Shown here one piece after another: positions 4,433 through 5,071 of a DNA stretch of 5,071 nucleotides. The translations under genes were made by a program, and so were the position numbers. A model generated the notes under the pieces. That model ran no database searches. It had not been told where the DNA came from and worked only from the letters and a program-made list of their open reading frames with translations. Position 1 is the stretch's first letter; each line of letters starts with the position of its first letter. The stretch lies in the NCBI GenBank assembly GCA_012729405.1, contig JAAYDH010000005.1, positions 1 through 5,071 of the forward strand. Reading direction: 5' to 3'. The stretch comes from Erysipelotrichaceae bacterium (GTDB lineage Bacteria; Bacillota_I; Bacilli_A; RFN20; CAG-826).

Positions 4433-5071
4433 GATTATTACCAAAATCAAAATTAATAAAAATGACGTCAGCCTCTATTTCGGCAAGAAAAAAATAGTTA
4501 TTTCTAACGACGCCTATCTTCTCTCATACCTTTATGTTGGAAAGTCGATGAGCGGAAAAGAAATCTCCGCCCTTGTTGAAACTTCCAAAATGGCTAAGTT
4601 ATTCAACTATGCGACTTCATTGTTAAAAAAAGCCCGTTATTCCGAATGGAAAATAAGAGAGAAACTCTACGCCAAAGAAGCCAAGAAATCACTTGTTAAT
4701 TCAATTATCAAAAAGTTAAAAGAAATTGACTTAATAAATGATGCGGCCTTTATCGAAGACTATCTTGGTTACGCCGAAGAAAAAGGATACGGCAAAAATC
4801 GAATTCTCAAAGAGCTCCAGGAAAAGGGTATCTTCTCTCAACAATTAAGAAGAGTAAAATTTTCTGAATCGAGCGAGAGAAAAAAAGCCCGTGAACAGGT
4901 TCTCAAAAACGATGTGAAGATGACCCGTTACTCGTTCGACAAAAGAAAACAAAGACACTATCAACACCTACTTGCTTGCGGGTTTGATTCTGGCCTCGCT
5001 TTAGATGTTATTGATAAGGCGATAACTGATAAACCCAAACAGGAGCAGGAGAATCTCAAAAAGGACTATGA
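4410..5071 (+). CDS. recX: RecX-family regulatory protein, 3' end missing
   Basis: An open frame of 220 complete codons starts at GTG and runs off the right edge. RecX proteins bind RecA filaments in the cytoplasm and modulate recombination and the SOS response. The N-terminal stretch GKIITKIKINKNDVSLYFG (about 7-25) resembles the beta-rich lead of Firmicutes RecX. The helical modules then show ARYSEWKIREKL (75-86), IDLINDAAFIEDYLG (106-120), KGYGKNRILKELQEKGI (125-141) and a later module HYQHLLACGFDSGLALDVID (183-202). Firmicutes family members are about 260-270 residues, so only the tail should be missing. The start overlaps the glycosyltransferase gene by 23 bases, so its expression should be coupled to the lipid genes. 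I see no SOS box near it. The family call is confident despite low identity expected for RecX. Confidence 0.85.
   Translation, partial: MPSVNAGKIITKIKINKNDVSLYFGKKKIVISNDAYLLSYLYVGKSMSGKEISALVETSKMAKLFNYATSLLKKARYSEWKIREKLYAKEAKKSLVNSIIKKLKEIDLINDAAFIEDYLGYAEEKGYGKNRILKELQEKGIFSQQLRRVKFSESSERKKAREQVLKNDVKMTRYSFDKRKQRHYQHLLACGFDSGLALDVIDKAITDKPKQEQENLKKDY

Noticed and set aside
503..5071. UGA read as tryptophan (Mycoplasma-type code)
   Set aside because: All 11 tryptophan positions read use TGG and no in-frame TGA occurs. No gene here happens to end in TGA, so its use as a stop is not directly shown.
1..5071. CRISPR array, insertion sequence, integrase or tRNA attachment-site duplication
   Set aside because: No regularly spaced repeats, transposase or integrase motifs, and no copies of tRNA 3' ends elsewhere in the window were seen.

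Overview
The window looks like a low-GC Gram-positive chromosome, from Bacilli or a Mollicutes-related lineage such as an Acholeplasma-like group. The evidence is AT-rich intergenic DNA, strong AGGAGG-type ribosome binding sites, tRNAs with encoded CCA ends, and a gene set typical of Firmicutes and Acholeplasmatales. All 11 tryptophans I read in the four main coding regions use TGG, and no frame needs UGA read as Trp. This argues against the recoded Mycoplasma/Spiroplasma lineages. Taxonomy beyond this is inference.

Layout. Bases 1-24 are the first eight codons of a leftward gene that leaves the window, with its own promoter and ribosome binding site. Divergent from it, a plausible promoter drives a tRNA-Val(CAC)/tRNA-Thr(UGU) pair (184-338) that ends in a T-rich terminator. 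A monocistronic atypical SDR/NAD-dependent epimerase-like gene follows (503-1522) and has its own AT-rich terminator. Next comes tRNA-Leu(UAG) at 1650-1734, whose promoter region carries two near-identical inverted repeats. The rest is a tightly packed rightward operon: a UPF0104/flippase-like polytopic membrane protein (1776-3257), a GT4 glycosyltransferase of the diacylglycerol glucosyltransferase type (3257-4432), and a RecX-family gene (4410 to the window end, incomplete). The last two junctions overlap by 1 and 23 bases.

How they may work together. The glycosyltransferase would glucosylate diacylglycerol on the cytoplasmic face of the membrane, and the flippase-like protein is a reasonable candidate to move or handle the resulting glycolipid. 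RecX, a modulator of RecA, has no obvious link to lipids and is probably a translationally coupled passenger. No promoter of its own is clear for the operon, and it begins 41 bases after tRNA-Leu, so it may be transcribed through that tRNA. I see no mobile element, CRISPR array or phage gene. The most unusual points are two adjacent mismatches in the tRNA-Thr acceptor stem, the paired inverted repeats at the tRNA-Leu promoter, the tRNA-headed lipid operon, and the substituted active-site lysine in the SDR protein.
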